From JANNVK01 sp031430435 (lineage in GTDB: Bacteria; Acidobacteriota; Blastocatellia; Pyrinomonadales; Pyrinomonadaceae), in assembly GCA_031430435.1 (NCBI GenBank), contig JANPBM010000018.1, positions 45,746 to 109,745 of the forward strand: a stretch of DNA of 64,000 bases. Reading direction: 5' to 3'. The notes below the pieces were generated by a model that did not search any database, was not told where the DNA came from, and saw only the letters and a program-made list of their open reading frames with translations. Both the position numbers and the translations under genes were made by a program. Below are positions 45,786 to 54,791 of this stretch, one piece after another. The stretch's first letter is position 1; every line of letters starts with the position of its first letter.

Positions 45786-46447
45786 TGAAAAACACAAGCA
45801 TAATCAGGGTTTTTATTGCCGATGACCACCCGATTTTTTTGAGCGGGTTACGGTTGATGATCGATGCCGAATCGAGTCTGAAAATTGTCGGCGAAGCACA
45901 CAACGGCGAACAGGCTTTGACTCAAATTGAAAAGCTGCTGCCCGATGTTGCGGTTTTAGATTTATCGATGCCGGAAAAAAACGGTTTTGATATTGTTCGC
46001 GCGCTGCGTGAAAAAAAGATTGAAACCAATGTGATTTTTCTGACTATGCACGACGAAGAAGCAACGTTGCATTCAGCCCTTGATTTAGGCGTAAAAGGCT
46101 ATATTTTGAAAGATTCGGCAATCGATGAAATTGTCAGTGGAATCAAAACCGTCTATAAAGGAAGAAATTTTGTATCGCCGAAAATGTCAACTTATTTGGT
46201 TTTACGCACTCAAAACGGCAAAGATTTTCTCAAACAAACGCCGGCATTAAATTCTCTGACACCGAGCGAAATAAAGATTTTGCGGCTTATTGCCGAACAT
46301 AAAACTACTCGCGAAATTGCCGAATCTCTTTTTATCAGCCACCGCACCGTCGATCGCCACCGTTATAATATCTGCAATAAACTTGAAATCAGCGGAATAA
46401 ACTCGCTCTTGAAATTCGCCATCGAAAATAAAAACCACTTAAAATAA
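45785..46447 (+). CDS. NarL/FixJ-type response regulator
   Basis: 220 residues. The receiver domain has Asp13-Asp14, phospho-acceptor Asp59 in VLDLSMPEKNG, and Lys109 in GYILKD. A LuxR-type helix-turn-helix follows (LTPSEIKILRLIAEHKTTREIAESLFISHRTVDRH). It starts on the last base of the sensor's TAA (TAATG), so kinase and regulator are translationally coupled. Confidence 0.92.
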   Translation: MKNTSIIRVFIADDHPIFLSGLRLMIDAESSLKIVGEAHNGEQALTQIEKLLPDVAVLDLSMPEKNGFDIVRALREKKIETNVIFLTMHDEEATLHSALDLGVKGYILKDSAIDEIVSGIKTVYKGRNFVSPKMSTYLVLRTQNGKDFLKQTPALNSLTPSEIKILRLIAEHKTTREIAESLFISHRTVDRHRYNICNKLEISGINSLLKFAIENKNHLK

Positions 46448-46594
46448 GTATTGTTACCCATCAAAAATAAGTAGCCTTAACTATTTTCAATCCACATTTT
46501 TTATTCAACAATCATACTTTGCCCCCGAAACAAAATAATTTAAGTCAATTAAGCAGGTTATCTCGAACTTAAAGATTTTGTGCGGAATTTTTGT

Positions 46595-46792
46595 ATGGGA
46601 AATTTTTCGGAAAAGTTCTTTTCAAGAAAAACAGGTTATTACAATAATGTTTTTCTGACAAAAAGCGATTATTTTTTTCGCGACAGCCCTCATCGAAAAG
46701 GAGCGAAACTCTACGGCGTTATTTTTGTAATTTTATTTTTAGTTATAGTTTTTCTCGGAATTTCGGTAATTGAATCGTATTTTTCAAATTAA
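46595..46792 (+). CDS. Small single-span membrane protein
   Basis: About 65 residues. A basic/aromatic N-terminal part is followed by one helix (LYGVIFVILFLVIVFLGISVI). The ATG at 46595 follows GCGGA by 9 bp; a GTG 5 codons earlier is less likely. A strong terminator stands 34 bp downstream, which supports a real transcript. Unknown function. Confidence 0.5.
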   Translation: MGNFSEKFFSRKTGYYNNVFLTKSDYFFRDSPHRKGAKLYGVIFVILFLVIVFLGISVIESYFSN

Positions 46793-46825
46793 AGCCAATA
46801 CTTGGTAGCCTCAACCCCTCACTTT

Positions 46826-46866
46826 AAACAGAAGCCGGTAGTGGGAGACCGGTTTCTGTTTTTTTA
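46826..46866 (+). terminator. Strong rho-independent terminator
   Basis: A 14-bp stem with one G-U pair (AAACAGAAGCCGGT and ACCGGTTTCTGTTT) and an 8-base loop (46840-46847) is followed by a T run to 46866. It acts on the plus-strand small gene and overlaps the end of the convergent DCC gene. Confidence 0.9.
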
Positions 46867-47262
46867 CGCCAAAAATCTTTCCCGCACGTCCGCCGTCGGC
46901 ATCATACACGAAACTTGTTTGCCGAAAAGTTTAATCCGAACTTTTGCAAACTGTTTATAAAAAAAATCACGGACAAACGCGGGAACTAAAATAAACCCGT
47001 AAAACATTGACCACAAACCGTTTAGCTTGCGAGCGATGCGTAATGCTCCGGTCGAATAAAGATAAACTTGGTCGTCTTCGATCAGCACCAACGAATCGAT
47101 GTTGGCTTTATCAACTTCGTATTTCCGAAACAATTCACCGGCAATTTCCGACTGATTCGGGGCAAATTTGAAATATTTTTGTGAATCGCGTTCAATAATA
47201 AAATTCACCGAACCGTTACAAAATTTACATTCTCCGTCAAATAAAACGATGGCATTGTTCAT
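46864..47262 (-). CDS. DCC-family thiol-disulfide oxidoreductase (DUF393)
   Basis: 132 residues. N-terminal thioredoxin-like motif DGECKFCN (Cys12, Cys15), then DSLVLIEDDQVYLYSTGALRIARKLNG and FVRDFFYKQFAKVR as in the DCC family. Probably a redox protein of unknown partner. The last codons overlap the 46826 terminator. Confidence 0.85.
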   Translation of the reverse strand: MNNAIVLFDGECKFCNGSVNFIIERDSQKYFKFAPNQSEIAGELFRKYEVDKANIDSLVLIEDDQVYLYSTGALRIARKLNGLWSMFYGFILVPAFVRDFFYKQFAKVRIKLFGKQVSCMMPTADVRERFLA

Positions 47263-47314
47263 AAACTAAATTCTACCGCAATTTTCGGATAGATTTTAGT
47301 TTGCGCGAGCGTTT

Positions 47315-48382
47315 ATGATGAAATCTATGAACGAAATTTATTGGAACGCAGTTAAAACAAAGGACAAACGATTTGACGGAATTTTCTTTACCTGCGTAAA
47401 AACAACCAAGATTTTTTGCCGACCGATTTGTACCGCACGTTTGCCGAAACGTGAAAACGCAGAGTTCTGCTTTGATTGGCAAACCGCTGAAAACAAAGGT
47501 TTTCGAGCGTGTTTACGGTGCAAACCGAAAAGCGAAATTTTCATAAATCCGCAGATTGAAAAGATTGTCAAAGCGTGTGAAATTTTGGAAACCGAAGACG
47601 AAATTACGCTTGAAATAATCGGCGAACGACTGAAACTTAATCCGGATCATCTGCAAAAAGTATTCAAAGAAATTATCGGCGTTTCACCGAAAAAATACGC
47701 GGAAAATCTTCGGCTTGATAAATTCAAAGCTGAAATTAAAAGCGGAAACGACGTTGTAAGTTCAATTTATGAAGCAGGTTACGGTTCGAGTCGGGCGTTG
47801 TACGAAAACGTTTCAAACAAACTCGGAATGACTCCGAAAGTTTATCAAACAGGCGGAAAAGGTATGAAAATAAATTTTACGATCGCGGATTGCACACTCG
47901 GAAAATTATTGGTTGCGCGAACCGAAAAAGGTGTTTGCGCCGTAACGCTTGGCGACAGCGGCGAATTTTTATCGGCAAAACTCCGCGAAGAATTCCCGAA
48001 AGCCGAAATTGCCGAAAATAATGAAAATTTAAAGGAATTCGTCGAAGCAATTTTGCAACATCTTTCAGGTAAAAATAAATTTATCGATTTGCCGCTGGAT
48101 TTGCAGGCGACCGCTTTCCAAATGCAAGTTTGGGAGCTTTTGCGAAAGATTCCGTTCGGCGAAACTCTTTCATATAAACAAGTTGCGGAAAAACTCGGCA
48201 ATCCGAAAGCTGTTCGGGCAGTTGCTCGCGCGTGTGCGACAAACCGCGTTGCCGTGGTCATTCCGTGTCATCGCGTCATCGGCGCGAACGGAAATATGAG
48301 CGGTTATCGGTGGGGAATCGAGCGGAAACGGAAGTTGATTGAAAGTGAGACGGCGGGATTGAGCGACGGAAAGACGAACTGA
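47315..48382 (+). CDS. ada: Bifunctional Ada: adaptive-response regulator and O6-methylguanine-DNA methyltransferase
   Basis: 355 residues, E. coli Ada length. The N-terminal methyl-acceptor zinc site has Cys35, Cys39, Cys66, Cys69 (FCRPICTAR, CLRCKP). AraC-type helix-turn-helix spans about 80-175 (LKLNPDHLQKVFKEIIGVSPKKYAE). The C-terminal methyltransferase has PCHRVIGANG with acceptor Cys318. It repairs methylated DNA and activates its own gene. The start may be at 47315 or at the second or fifth Met. The C-terminus is encoded by a word repeat. Confidence 0.93.
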   Translation: MMKSMNEIYWNAVKTKDKRFDGIFFTCVKTTKIFCRPICTARLPKRENAEFCFDWQTAENKGFRACLRCKPKSEIFINPQIEKIVKACEILETEDEITLEIIGERLKLNPDHLQKVFKEIIGVSPKKYAENLRLDKFKAEIKSGNDVVSSIYEAGYGSSRALYENVSNKLGMTPKVYQTGGKGMKINFTIADCTLGKLLVARTEKGVCAVTLGDSGEFLSAKLREEFPKAEIAENNENLKEFVEAILQHLSGKNKFIDLPLDLQATAFQMQVWELLRKIPFGETLSYKQVAEKLGNPKAVRAVARACATNRVAVVIPCHRVIGANGNMSGYRWGIERKRKLIESETAGLSDGKTN

Positions 48383-48423
48383 AAGCAAGACGAAGAGCAG
48401 TTAGGACGAAGAGAAAGTGAGAC
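48341..48423. repeat. Word repeat at the ada 3' end
   Basis: GAAAGTGAGAC appears at 48341 and again at 48413-48423. Degenerate GAAAGACGAA/AAGACGAAGAG words lie between them. The repeat runs from the last ada codons to just before the DUF1203 remnant. Confidence 0.5.
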
Positions 48424-48429
48424 AAAATT

Positions 48430-48650
48430 ATGAGTTATAAAGTAATTCCGACTCCATCTGAAATAGCGGCAAGTGTACGTAAAAATATGATTTCACCGCA
48501 ATATAAACACACCGCATTTGCAGACGTTTCAGCAAGGCGCAGACGAACGAGTTTTATTCACCTTACAATTCGTTTGAAAATCTCTTGGATTTACCTTCAA
48601 AACGAATGCGAACCATTTTTGCCCAAATGTCTGCATATAACTTTCGCTAA
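48430..48650 (+). pseudogene. Remnant of a DUF1203-like gene
   Basis: A good N-terminus SYKVIPTPSEIAASVRKN continues to KHTAF. Then the frame is lost: the +2 frame gives LQTFQQGADERVLFT, the next gives YNSFENLLDLPSKRMRTIF up to a TAA at 48648. These pieces look like the middle of DUF1203 proteins, whose cysteine-containing GPCR segment is missing. At least one deletion and one extra T explain the breaks. It is non-functional. Confidence 0.55.
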
Positions 48651-48690
48651 TCGCTTTGTTCACAGCGGTTCAAACAATCGTCTTACAAAA

Positions 48691-48733
48691 ACTGCTCCAA
48701 CGGTCAAGCAAAATGCTTGGCAGTCGGAGCAGT
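48691..48733. repeat. Hairpin between the DUF1203 remnant and the haemoglobin gene
   Basis: Perfect outer arms ACTGCTCC (48691) and GGAGCAGT (to 48733) surround a second pair (CAAGCA and TGCTTG) about an A-rich loop. It lies between convergent units and may terminate transcription. Confidence 0.6.
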
Positions 48734-48785
48734 AAAAAGTTGCTTCAAATTTTCTTGATGTGTTACAGAAAAGATTCGGATGGCA

Positions 48786-49304
48786 TTACTTCATCTTGTA
48801 GCCGGCGGTTACTTCCTTTTTATGAGCTGCGAAGGCACCGAGTACTTCTGCTTTCTCGCGTGCCGGAACTTTAAAGAAATCAAGTGTTCGCCCCAGTTCT
48901 GCCGCGACCTCATCGAATTCTTCCGGCGAGATATTTAGGTTGCGATGCGCTTCTTCAAGTCCAACGTCAGTTTTTCCCGGCTTTGTTGCTGAAAATTTGA
49001 ATGGTCCGCCTGAGACCTCGCAGACCCACAATGTTCGCATAAACTTGAGTCCGGGCAATCTGCCCAAGTTATTTGTGTGCCATTCTCTGAGAGCCGGATT
49101 CTTTGAAGTCATTCCCACAATCGGGTTCTGCACAACTGCGTCGCTGAAGTGATTGACTACCGCCGCGATGGCAAAAACTCCGCCAAGACGTTCATACAGA
49201 CTTTTTTCGGTCGTCTGGGCAGTTGCTTCGGAAGTCATAACGAGAATGGCTGTCAGAGTCATTGCCGTTGCGAGTGATTTAATAATTAAACTGTGTATTT
49301 TCAT
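48786..49304 (-). CDS. Exported group 1 truncated haemoglobin
   Basis: 172 residues. A signal peptide (HSLIIKSLATAMTLTAILVMTSEATAQ) precedes a truncated globin (about 33-165): SLYERLGGVFAIAAVVNHFSDAVV, VCEVSGGPFKF, LEEAHRNLNISPEEFDEVAAELGRTLDFFKVP. Truncated globins bind O2 or NO. Export to the periplasm is less common. AGGAG precedes the ATG. Composition is GC-richer than the surroundings, like the Crp gene upstream. The two may be one transcript. Confidence 0.85.
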   Translation of the reverse strand: MKIHSLIIKSLATAMTLTAILVMTSEATAQTTEKSLYERLGGVFAIAAVVNHFSDAVVQNPIVGMTSKNPALREWHTNNLGRLPGLKFMRTLWVCEVSGGPFKFSATKPGKTDVGLEEAHRNLNISPEEFDEVAAELGRTLDFFKVPAREKAEVLGAFAAHKKEVTAGYKMK

Positions 49305-49441
49305 GATGTTTTTTTCTCCTGTTTTTGGTTATCCGCTCGCCACGATGACAGGCGGCAATTATTGTAATTGAGTAGATACCGTAACAGTTGAAAAAAATGC
49401 TGTCTGTATAGTTTCCGACATAGCGAAAAATAATTTCGACC

Positions 49442-50179
49442 TCAAATTCCATGAATGTGTTCAAATTGTCTTTTGATACTTTTATAGCATTCGCACGCCA
49501 TCGAACCCAGCTTTTCATGATCCACAATAGTTATCTTTCCGCGTGCGTATCTGATCATTCCTTCACGCTTGAAAAGACCGGTTGCCTTGTTGACGCTTGA
49601 GCGATGAGCCCCGAGTCGAAGGGAAATTAATTCATGCGTAATCGGAATTTCACCTGTAACACGGTCATGAATCGTCAATAGCCAACGGGAAAGCCTCTGC
49701 TCAACCGAGTGCAGACGATTACAGGCAGCGGTTTGAGCGACTTGCACGATTGCCGCCTGAGTGTAACGAAGAAGAATACTTTGCAATCTGCCGCCCGAAT
49801 TAAACTCCGCTTGCAAAGTTTCGGCAGGAATCCGCATTGCATCGCCGGCAAATTGGACAACGATCGCGGCAGGATAAATATCAGGTCTCAGAAATGTCAT
49901 AATGCTGACCATTCCTTCGCATCCGACCAAACTCGTTTCAATGCTCGCCCCGTCTTCCATCGTGAAATTTATCGAGGCAAGCGTATTTTCATTCAGAAAA
50001 TACGCATATTTGATATGTTCGCCCGGTTCGTAGAGAACTTCGTTGCGAACCAGCAAAACCTTTTTCATTTTTGGAAGGAGTTTGCTCAGTTCTGATTCCG
50101 ACAATGCCAGAAGCAGACAGTTCGTCGTCGAAATCTCCAAATTATTCAGCCGCTTTTCATCATTATTATCAGATTTCAT
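49442..50179 (-). CDS. Crp/Fnr-family transcription regulator
   Basis: 245 residues. A cyclic-nucleotide-binding-like beta domain (LLLALSESELSKLLPKMKKVLL, VLYEPGEHIKYAYFL, ASIETSLVGCEGMVSI) and a C-terminal HTH_Crp domain (ITHELISLRLGAHRSSVNKATGLFKREGMIRYARGKITI). There is no Fnr-type N-terminal cysteine set. It sits upstream of the truncated haemoglobin gene, which it may regulate. A palindrome just before its ATG suggests self-control. Confidence 0.87.
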   Translation of the reverse strand: MKSDNNDEKRLNNLEISTTNCLLLALSESELSKLLPKMKKVLLVRNEVLYEPGEHIKYAYFLNENTLASINFTMEDGASIETSLVGCEGMVSIMTFLRPDIYPAAIVVQFAGDAMRIPAETLQAEFNSGGRLQSILLRYTQAAIVQVAQTAACNRLHSVEQRLSRWLLTIHDRVTGEIPITHELISLRLGAHRSSVNKATGLFKREGMIRYARGKITIVDHEKLGSMACECYKSIKRQFEHIHGI

Positions 50180-50185
50180 AAAATA

Positions 50186-50218
50186 AGCCCAATCATATAT
50201 GAATTTTATGATTAGGCT
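50186..50218. promoter_or_regulatory. Palindrome before the Crp-like gene
   Basis: AGCC-C-AATCATA and TATGATT-A-GGCT form an inverted repeat with an 8-base centre, 7 bp upstream of the regulator's start codon on the minus strand. It could be an operator or an mRNA hairpin. The rest of the 184-bp spacer to 50363 has no gene. Confidence 0.4.
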
Positions 50219-50363
50219 TGTATCGTAGCAGGTTTCTAAATTGGAAATGTGTTTCTCTCTCGTTTACGGTTACTTCATTTTCTTTCTTGCCTTCAAGCCG
50301 TTTCACGATTTGCATTAATTTGTATATTGACCAAATTCTTTTGAAACTGAATGCTTGGAAATA

Positions 50364-51443
50364 CTAGCCCGAAACTTTCCGCATCAAAGTTTCAAGCGGT
50401 CCGTTTTTGAATTTTTTGCTCCAATAAATACTGAAAATTACGCTCAAAATATAATAGAAAATTGTGTAATTTAAAATAAAAATCGGTGAGACCGCATTGC
50501 TGCTATCCGGAGTATTAAAGTCCGTTTTTCCGGTGATAAACGATAAAATTATCATTCCGAAAGTCAGGTGCGCGACATAATGCGTAAGCGTCATTTGTCC
50601 GGTTTTTGAAAGACTTTTCAGCAAATTACTTTCTGTAAATTTCTCGCCTAAACAGATACAAAGCGTAATGATTACAAGACTGAAACCTGCCGTGCCGAGC
50701 ATAAACGGCAAAAAAGGCGGAATGTAATCGGCGTTTAAATAGAAGGCGAAATCTTCGTCGAAGTATCTGCGGATTGCCAACACTTGTAAAATTTCGACCA
50801 AAGCGAATACAACGATTCCCGTCAACAAAATCTTTCGTTTTATCTTCGCATTTTGCCGGTCAAGCCTGCCGAGCCACATTCCCGACAGAAAAAATCCCAG
50901 CCACGGAAAAACGGGATTCCAACCGTTGTAAAGAGTGTTTCGCAAAAAACCGGTAATCGTCCAAAAATCCGTGTATTGAAGCGTCTCAAAATTCCAGCCT
51001 GTTTCGTATGGAATTATAAGAAGCAAAATGTGAAATATCACAATACTTGCACTCGCCGCCCACAAATAAAACCGTTTTGGCACGAATAAAAGCAACGCCG
51101 CAATATGCAGATAACTGCCGTAAAAGTGCAAAATATCGGCAAACCACCAAACATAAAAAATCAGTCCGAAAACGAATAGAAAAGTTCCGCGTTTTAAGAT
51201 AATCGCTTTCAAATTTCGCTTTTCTTCAACGCCGTATTCTGCTCGATTTGTCATCAAAGCCACGCCCATTCCTGCCAAAATGACAAACATCGAACTTGAA
51301 TTTCCGTTAAAAAGACCGAGAAATTGTCCGACAAAAGATTCGTCTTTGTGCGAACCGAAAACGATGTTGAAATTGACGATGAACATCCCGAAAATCGCGT
51401 AAGCTCTGGCTAAATCAAAGCCGAGAATTCTGTTATTAACCAT
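50364..51443 (-). CDS. DUF418-family membrane protein
   Basis: 359 residues with about 9-10 membrane helices. It opens NRILGFDLARAYAIFGMFIVNF, the RxxxxDxxRGxAxxGM-like start of DUF418/acyltransferase-like proteins, and has GQMTLTHYVAHLTFGMIIL near the end. Probably moves or attaches an acyl or sugar group; the substrate is unknown. It lies 72 bp downstream of a Crp-like regulator on the same strand. Confidence 0.75.
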   Translation of the reverse strand: MVNNRILGFDLARAYAIFGMFIVNFNIVFGSHKDESFVGQFLGLFNGNSSSMFVILAGMGVALMTNRAEYGVEEKRNLKAIILKRGTFLFVFGLIFYVWWFADILHFYGSYLHIAALLLFVPKRFYLWAASASIVIFHILLLIIPYETGWNFETLQYTDFWTITGFLRNTLYNGWNPVFPWLGFFLSGMWLGRLDRQNAKIKRKILLTGIVVFALVEILQVLAIRRYFDEDFAFYLNADYIPPFLPFMLGTAGFSLVIITLCICLGEKFTESNLLKSLSKTGQMTLTHYVAHLTFGMIILSFITGKTDFNTPDSSNAVSPIFILNYTIFYYILSVIFSIYWSKKFKNGPLETLMRKVSG

Positions 51444-51515
51444 TTAAATCAAATACCTCGTCTGAAAAATTACAACAATTTATCGGCGAAGTATTTGACT
51501 TGAATCAAATAAAAT

Positions 51516-52085
51516 TTATTTTTTCGCCCGAATTCGGCTCAAAGTTTCGAGCGAAATACCGAGATACGAAGCAATGTGAGTCAGTTGAATGTGGCGGATA
51601 AAGTGCGGTTGTTCTGTCGCAAGTTTTTGATAACGCCGAGTTGCATCAAGTGTGTGAAAGCGTTGCAGACGCTCTTCTAACCACATCGCATAATACTCGG
51701 TCATCATTAAATCCAATTCGATAAGTTTCGGGAAATTAGTTTTTAACGTTTGAAAAGGCTCGTAATCTGTAACGATAACTTGCGTGTTTTCAATGGCTTG
51801 GATAAATTCGAGACTCGGCGTTTGAAGCGTGTAGCTTTGAAAGGAAACGGCTAAATCATCGGCAAAGCAAAACTCGGTCGTGATTTCTTTGCCGGCTTCT
51901 GTCACATAAAATTTACGGACAATACCGCTTTCGATAAAAAAACTTTGGCGGCAAATTTCATCTTGCCGCAACAAAAACTCGCCTTTCGCAAACCTTTTTC
52001 GCTCCGTTATTTTATCGAGTGCGATTTGTGTTCCGGCATCAAGGTTTTCGATAAAGTTATTTATTTTAGTAAGATACGAATTCAT
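51516..52085 (-). CDS. Small Crp/Fnr-family regulator
   Basis: 189 residues. Cyclic-nucleotide-binding-like domain (ITERKRFAKGEFLLRQDEICRQSFFIESGIVRKFYV, EITTEFCFADDLAVSFQSY), typical of the Bacteroidetes-like 'Crp/Fnr' subset, and a C-terminal HTH ending IQLTHIASYLGISLETLSRIR. The ATG at 52085 is used. It may control the DUF418 gene that follows. Confidence 0.82.
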   Translation of the reverse strand: MNSYLTKINNFIENLDAGTQIALDKITERKRFAKGEFLLRQDEICRQSFFIESGIVRKFYVTEAGKEITTEFCFADDLAVSFQSYTLQTPSLEFIQAIENTQVIVTDYEPFQTLKTNFPKLIELDLMMTEYYAMWLEERLQRFHTLDATRRYQKLATEQPHFIRHIQLTHIASYLGISLETLSRIRAKK

Positions 52086-52128
52086 TTTGCGTTCATTGTC
52101 AAAGATTTTATGATTGTAACAAATGCTC

Positions 52129-52206
52129 TTAAACCTTCTCACAGGTTACTTTTTTTGCCGTCATCAATGCAACGATAAATAAAGTAAATATTCTTGCAGT
52201 TTTCAT
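52129..52206 (-). pseudogene. Truncated 5' end of a secreted-protein gene
   Basis: An excellent ribosome site (CGGAGA) precedes an ATG at 52206. It encodes only 25 residues: a signal-peptide-like start (KTARIFTLFIVALMTA) then a stop. It looks like the beginning of a secreted protein whose remainder was deleted before the Crp-like gene. A real tiny peptide cannot be excluded. Confidence 0.4.
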
Positions 52207-52300
52207 TATGATTTTCTCCGATGAAATATGTATGAATTTGCCGAATATTTTGCGAAGTTAAACTGCAAACTTGCGATTATAAAATATGCGACTGATTGTT

Positions 52301-53791
52301 TTACGATGGTTTTTGGAATCTGTTCACATTCTCTTTATAATTTAGAGCAGAGGAGTACTCGGTGATTACACGGCTTCCGACTGCAATTGCGAGTGCGACG
52401 ACCATCAAAATCGCTGCAGCTCCAAAGGTGACTCTCATTCCGAATGCGACGGATTCCGGGTTCGCGGTTGTGATGTCCGTTGTCGCCGATGCGGTCGCAA
52501 ACACAGCACCCATGACCGAGGCTCCGGTTATGAGCCCTAAATTACGCGATAGGCTGAGCATTCCTGAAATCACTCCACGCTGATCCGGGCGAATTCCCGT
52601 CATGATTCCCGTGTTATTTGATGCTTGAAATAATGCATAGCCGGAAGTAATGACAATTATCGGGGTGACATACCCGATTACGCCAAAACTCGCGGGCATC
52701 ACGGATAGCACAAACGAACCGATTGTTATTCCGACAAGACCGACGATGGTCATCCGTTGTGTGTCGAAGCGATCTACAATGCGACCGGACGGCACACCTG
52801 CGAGTGCGGCAACAAGCGGACCAACTGACAAAGCGAGTCCTACAAAAGCCGTTTCAAGTCCGAGTCCCTGCGTAAGGTAGAACGGACCAACCACGAGCGT
52901 TGCCATCATCACAGTCGAGACGAGCGTGCTCATTGAGAGGCTCGCACTCAGCATCGGATTACGGAACATCGACAATTTAACCAGTGGTGATGCGACTTTC
53001 GTCTCGACTACAATGAACAAACCGACTCCGACGATGGCAACCGCGAGCAGAATAATGCTGAGGACACCGAAATGTCCGCGACCAATCGTCATGGCGAGTG
53101 CATAAGCAGCAAGCGTCATAACAAGGAGAATCGTGCCTGCCTTGTCGAATTCTGCCCGATTTTCCTTATGCTCAGTTTTACTGTCAATTGGTAAGTAATG
53201 ATGTGCAAGAAGAAAATTAAGAACCCCGATTGGCAGGTTGACGAGAAAGATCATCCGCCAGCCAAGACCCGCAATCAAAACACCGCCGAGCGATGGTCCG
53301 AGAGTGGTGCCAATCGCCGACATCGTTCCGAGAAGTCCCATCGCACTTCCGATTCTTTCCTTTGAAACTGTTTCGCCGACCAACGCCACCGTGAGAGCCA
53401 TCATAATAGCTGCTCCGATTCCTTGTATTGCTCGTGCGGCAATGAGCAGCCAAAGTGTCGGAGCGATACCGCAGAACAGCGAGGCTACTGTGAAAAGACC
53501 GATTCCAATAAGCAATAGTCGCCTTCGACCGAGGATATCGCCGAGCCGTCCAACGCTCACGATAAGCGTAGTAATTGCGAGTAAATAGGCGAGTACAATC
53601 CACTGAACCTCCTGGAAAGAAGCATTGAATGATTGCGCCAAGGTCGGTAATCCGGCATTTGCGATGCTCGTGTCGAGCGATGGCATCAGCATCGAAAGTG
53701 AAAGGCTGCCGAGTGCCAGGCGAGTCGAAGTTGTTAATTTTGCACTTGTGTTTTCCGCGTCGTTTTGTTGTTTAATAATTTTTTTTAACAT
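52301..53791 (-). CDS. MFS drug-efflux transporter, DHA2 family
   Basis: About 496 residues with 14 likely membrane helices. Landmarks: MLMPSLDTSIANAGLPTLAQSF (motif D-like), VGRLGDILGRRRLLLIG (motif A) and GPSLGGVLI (motif C). A proton-driven exporter of drugs or other small molecules. The GTG at 53797 is two codons upstream of the chosen ATG. It is divergent from a LysR regulator 100 bp away and shows GC-richer composition than nearby genes, so the pair was probably acquired together. Confidence 0.88.
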   Translation of the reverse strand: MLKKIIKQQNDAENTSAKLTTSTRLALGSLSLSMLMPSLDTSIANAGLPTLAQSFNASFQEVQWIVLAYLLAITTLIVSVGRLGDILGRRRLLLIGIGLFTVASLFCGIAPTLWLLIAARAIQGIGAAIMMALTVALVGETVSKERIGSAMGLLGTMSAIGTTLGPSLGGVLIAGLGWRMIFLVNLPIGVLNFLLAHHYLPIDSKTEHKENRAEFDKAGTILLVMTLAAYALAMTIGRGHFGVLSIILLAVAIVGVGLFIVVETKVASPLVKLSMFRNPMLSASLSMSTLVSTVMMATLVVGPFYLTQGLGLETAFVGLALSVGPLVAALAGVPSGRIVDRFDTQRMTIVGLVGITIGSFVLSVMPASFGVIGYVTPIIVITSGYALFQASNNTGIMTGIRPDQRGVISGMLSLSRNLGLITGASVMGAVFATASATTDITTANPESVAFGMRVTFGAAAILMVVALAIAVGSRVITEYSSALNYKENVNRFQKPS

Positions 53792-53838
53792 AAACACGAT
53801 GATAGTCTTTTATTTGACACAGCGGAAGACGCACAACT

Positions 53839-53855
53839 TGCACTATATTCGTGCA
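53839..53855. promoter_or_regulatory. Candidate LysR operator
   Basis: TGCAC-TATATTC-GTGCA is a perfect 5-bp inverted repeat midway between the divergent transporter and regulator genes, where LysR proteins usually bind. Confidence 0.5.
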
Positions 53856-53897
53856 TTTGACGCTATACATAGAAAAAAGCTGTGGTAAAATCAACGC

Positions 53898-54791
53898 ATG
53901 TCAACGCCTGATTTTAACCTGCTTGTTACTCTCGATGCGGTGCTTTCGGAAGGAAGCGTTGTGCATGCAGCCCGGCGTTTAAAACTCAGCCCGTCGGCGA
54001 TGAGTCGTGCATTGGCTCGCTTGCGAAAAACGACCGGCGATCCGCTGTTGGTCAGGGCGGGACGCGGACTTGTTCCAACTCCGCGGGCACTCGAACTCCG
54101 CGAAAAAGTGAGTCAACTTGTGCAGGATACTGTGGCGATTTTACGCCCTGCGGAGATGCCCAATCTGAAAGAGTTAGTCCGAACCTTCACGCTTCGGACA
54201 ACGGAAGGGTTTGTTGAGAATTTCGGACAGGATCTAATTGCTCGCATTGGTCAAGTTGCACCCGGCGTTCGGCTATGCTTCGTGCAGAAGCCAAACAAAG
54301 ATAGTTCATCGCTTCGTGACGGGACGGTCGATTTGGAAACGGGCGTTGTGGGAATAAAGACGAGTCCGGAGATTCGCGCACAGGCTTTATTTCGAGACCG
54401 GTTCATCGGCGTTGTGCGAATTGGACACTCGTTCAGTGAGGGCGAAATTATACTCGACCGTTATTTGAACGGCAAACACATTTGCGTTTCGCGACTCGGA
54501 CTCGCCCACGGACCGATCGATGAAGCCTTGGAACTATTTGGACTGAAACGTGAAATCGTGACGATTGTCGGAGCCTTTTCGAGTGCGTTGGCTTTATCGC
54601 GGGAGTCTGATTTAATCGCCACTGTTCCAGAACGTCAAACCGGGCGGCTGCGTGCGGGAATGCACAGTTTCCCACTTCCGGTTGCTGTGCCTGAAATTAC
54701 TGTTTCGTTGCTTTGGCATCCACGTCTCGATAGTGATCCTGCACATCGCTGGCTCCGAAGTATCGTCTTCGATACTTGTGCGGCGATTTGA
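53898..54791 (+). CDS. LysR-family transcription regulator
   Basis: 297 residues. N-terminal winged HTH: DFNLLVTLDAVLSEGSVVHAARRLKLSPSAMSRALARLRKTTGDPLLVRAGRGL. A substrate-binding domain makes up the rest. It likely controls the divergent MFS gene. The composition is GC-richer than the window average. Confidence 0.9.
   Translation: MSTPDFNLLVTLDAVLSEGSVVHAARRLKLSPSAMSRALARLRKTTGDPLLVRAGRGLVPTPRALELREKVSQLVQDTVAILRPAEMPNLKELVRTFTLRTTEGFVENFGQDLIARIGQVAPGVRLCFVQKPNKDSSSLRDGTVDLETGVVGIKTSPEIRAQALFRDRFIGVVRIGHSFSEGEIILDRYLNGKHICVSRLGLAHGPIDEALELFGLKREIVTIVGAFSSALALSRESDLIATVPERQTGRLRAGMHSFPLPVAVPEITVSLLWHPRLDSDPAHRWLRSIVFDTCAAI

Noticed and set aside
48640..48733. Integron attC-like site after the DUF1203 remnant
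   Set aside because: The hairpin lacks the RYYYAAC/GTTRRRY core sites and no integrase gene is present.
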